Source of the DNA: Alphaproteobacteria bacterium
GTDB taxonomy: Bacteria > Pseudomonadota > Alphaproteobacteria > UBA9655
Reading direction: 5' to 3'
Assembly: GCA_013815465.1 (NCBI GenBank)
Contig: JACDGE010000018.1
Location: 1 to 35,154 of the forward strand
DNA: 35,154 bases
A model generated the notes under the pieces. It was not told the DNA's origin. It searched no databases and saw only the letters and a program-made list of their open reading frames with translations. The position numbers were made by a program, and so were the translations under genes. The stretch's first letter is position 1; every line of letters begins with the position of its first letter. Shown here in pieces: positions 34,671 through 35,154 of the stretch.

Positions 34671-35051
34671 ATGAGAAAAGAAAAAAAAATAAAAAGTTCA
34701 CTTTCTTGTTATTTAGCAGGAGGGTTTTGTGCATTTCTCCTGTCCTATACTGTTGCGCAATATATGATTTTTAAAAATACATATGAGCAAAATTTCCTAA
34801 GAGAGTCGACGGATACAGAACATCTTTTTAAAAATATCTTAGAAGCCTATAAAGAAACTTTAAAAAAGATTTCAAATGGAATAAAAGAAAAAGATCTTTT
34901 TTCTAATAAGAGGGGCATCGCTGATTATTTGGAAAAAGCATATGCCTATGGAATCGAAAAGGAGAGCAGAGAAAAAGTCCGTACTTCAGGAATGAATTGG
35001 GTTAGCGTAGACGATACGAGGCTCATCCCCACACTACCCGTCACTTATTGA
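34671..35051 (+). CDS. Single-TM protein, probably a truncated extracytoplasmic sensor domain
   Basis: 126 residues. A basic N-terminus is followed by one membrane helix (about 13-33, YLAGGFCAFLLSYTVAQYMI), then an alpha-helical charged region (TDTEHLFKNILEAYKETLKKI; IADYLEKAYAYGI). It ends at MNWVSVDDTRLIPTLPVTY. This is how many Cache-type receptors and sensor kinases begin: TM1, a long helix, then a strand of the MxWVDxxxRL type. The chain stops before the sensor domain is complete and before any TM2. I suspect a truncated gene, but a short stand-alone membrane protein is possible. AGGGAG lies upstream of the ATG. Confidence 0.55.
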   Translation: MRKEKKIKSSLSCYLAGGFCAFLLSYTVAQYMIFKNTYEQNFLRESTDTEHLFKNILEAYKETLKKISNGIKEKDLFSNKRGIADYLEKAYAYGIEKESREKVRTSGMNWVSVDDTRLIPTLPVTY

Positions 35052-35123
35052 TAGTCAGTTGAAAAGTAAGAATAAATAGTTTAAAGTTTTGGAATCATTC
35101 CTCATCAAAGAAAGGATTTCAAA

Positions 35124-35154
35124 ATGAAAAAACTACATCTCCTTACTCATAAAG
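35124..35154 (+). CDS. Start of a gene running off the right edge
   Basis: An ATG at 35124 with AAAGGA upstream opens a frame reading MKKLHLLTHK to the window end. Only ten codons are visible, so the product cannot be named. The preceding gene ends 72 bases upstream on the same strand. Confidence 0.5.
   Translation, partial: MKKLHLLTHK

Noticed and set aside
1-35154. tRNA or rRNA genes
   Set aside because: I looked in the intergenic regions for T-arm-like sequences followed by acceptor pairing and found none; a dedicated covariance search would be needed to be certain.

Overview
The window looks like chromosomal DNA of an AT-leaning alphaproteobacterium with a host-associated lifestyle. A Holosporales/Caedibacter-like relative is my best guess; this is inferred from gene content, not from any database search. 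Supporting signs are a class I lysyl-tRNA synthetase, the glyA-nrdR pair, a zinc-free bL31, a nucleoside import and hydrolysis set, and many dispersed palindromic repeats with the core GTCAT-CCCCGCGAAGGCGGGG. No rRNA, tRNA, CRISPR array or intact insertion sequence was found.

Layout. 1-1079 (minus, running off the left edge) encodes a secreted Thr/Ser/Pro-rich protein with 34-residue tandem repeats. 1080-1779 is gene-poor, with small inverted repeats. 1780-3390 (plus) holds a secreted alpha/beta hydrolase and a GNAT acetyltransferase. 3486-7342 (minus) holds an SDF-family symporter and, after a repeat-rich gap, a translationally coupled pair: a GrpB-GNAT fusion enzyme and a Bcr/CflA-type efflux pump. 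7540-10338 (minus) holds a DUF4139 protein and RmuC. 10472-12569 (plus) holds NupC and MiaA. 12617-14335 (minus) is the glyA-nrdR pair. 14420-17277 is a group of small membrane or secreted proteins (2TM, His/Gly-rich, Tyr/Pro-rich, DUF1328) around a tandem universal stress protein. 17292-20402 (minus) is an operon of two nucleoside hydrolases and alanine racemase. 20403-21088 is AT-rich, with DnaA-box-like sites and two palindromic repeats. 21089-25604 (minus) holds a polyprenyl diphosphate synthase, class I LysRS, a small Arg-rich secreted protein and an M23 endopeptidase. 26267-31578 is an envelope and housekeeping block: an LpoA-like lipoprotein diverging from rsmI-yraN-BON lipoprotein, then comM and rpmE. 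31770-35154 holds a VOC protein, a type I ABC exporter behind a structured promoter/leader, a probably truncated sensor protein, and the first ten codons of another gene.

How the genes fit together. NupC and the two nucleoside hydrolases suggest uptake of host nucleosides and release of bases and ribose. Alanine racemase, the M23 endopeptidase, the LpoA-like lipoprotein, the BON lipoprotein and the polyprenyl diphosphate synthase point to an active peptidoglycan and outer-membrane maintenance programme. Several start codons were moved from the longest reading frame on ribosome-binding-site evidence. The left-edge repeat protein, the GrpB-GNAT/efflux pair and the ABC-transporter leader are the most unusual items.
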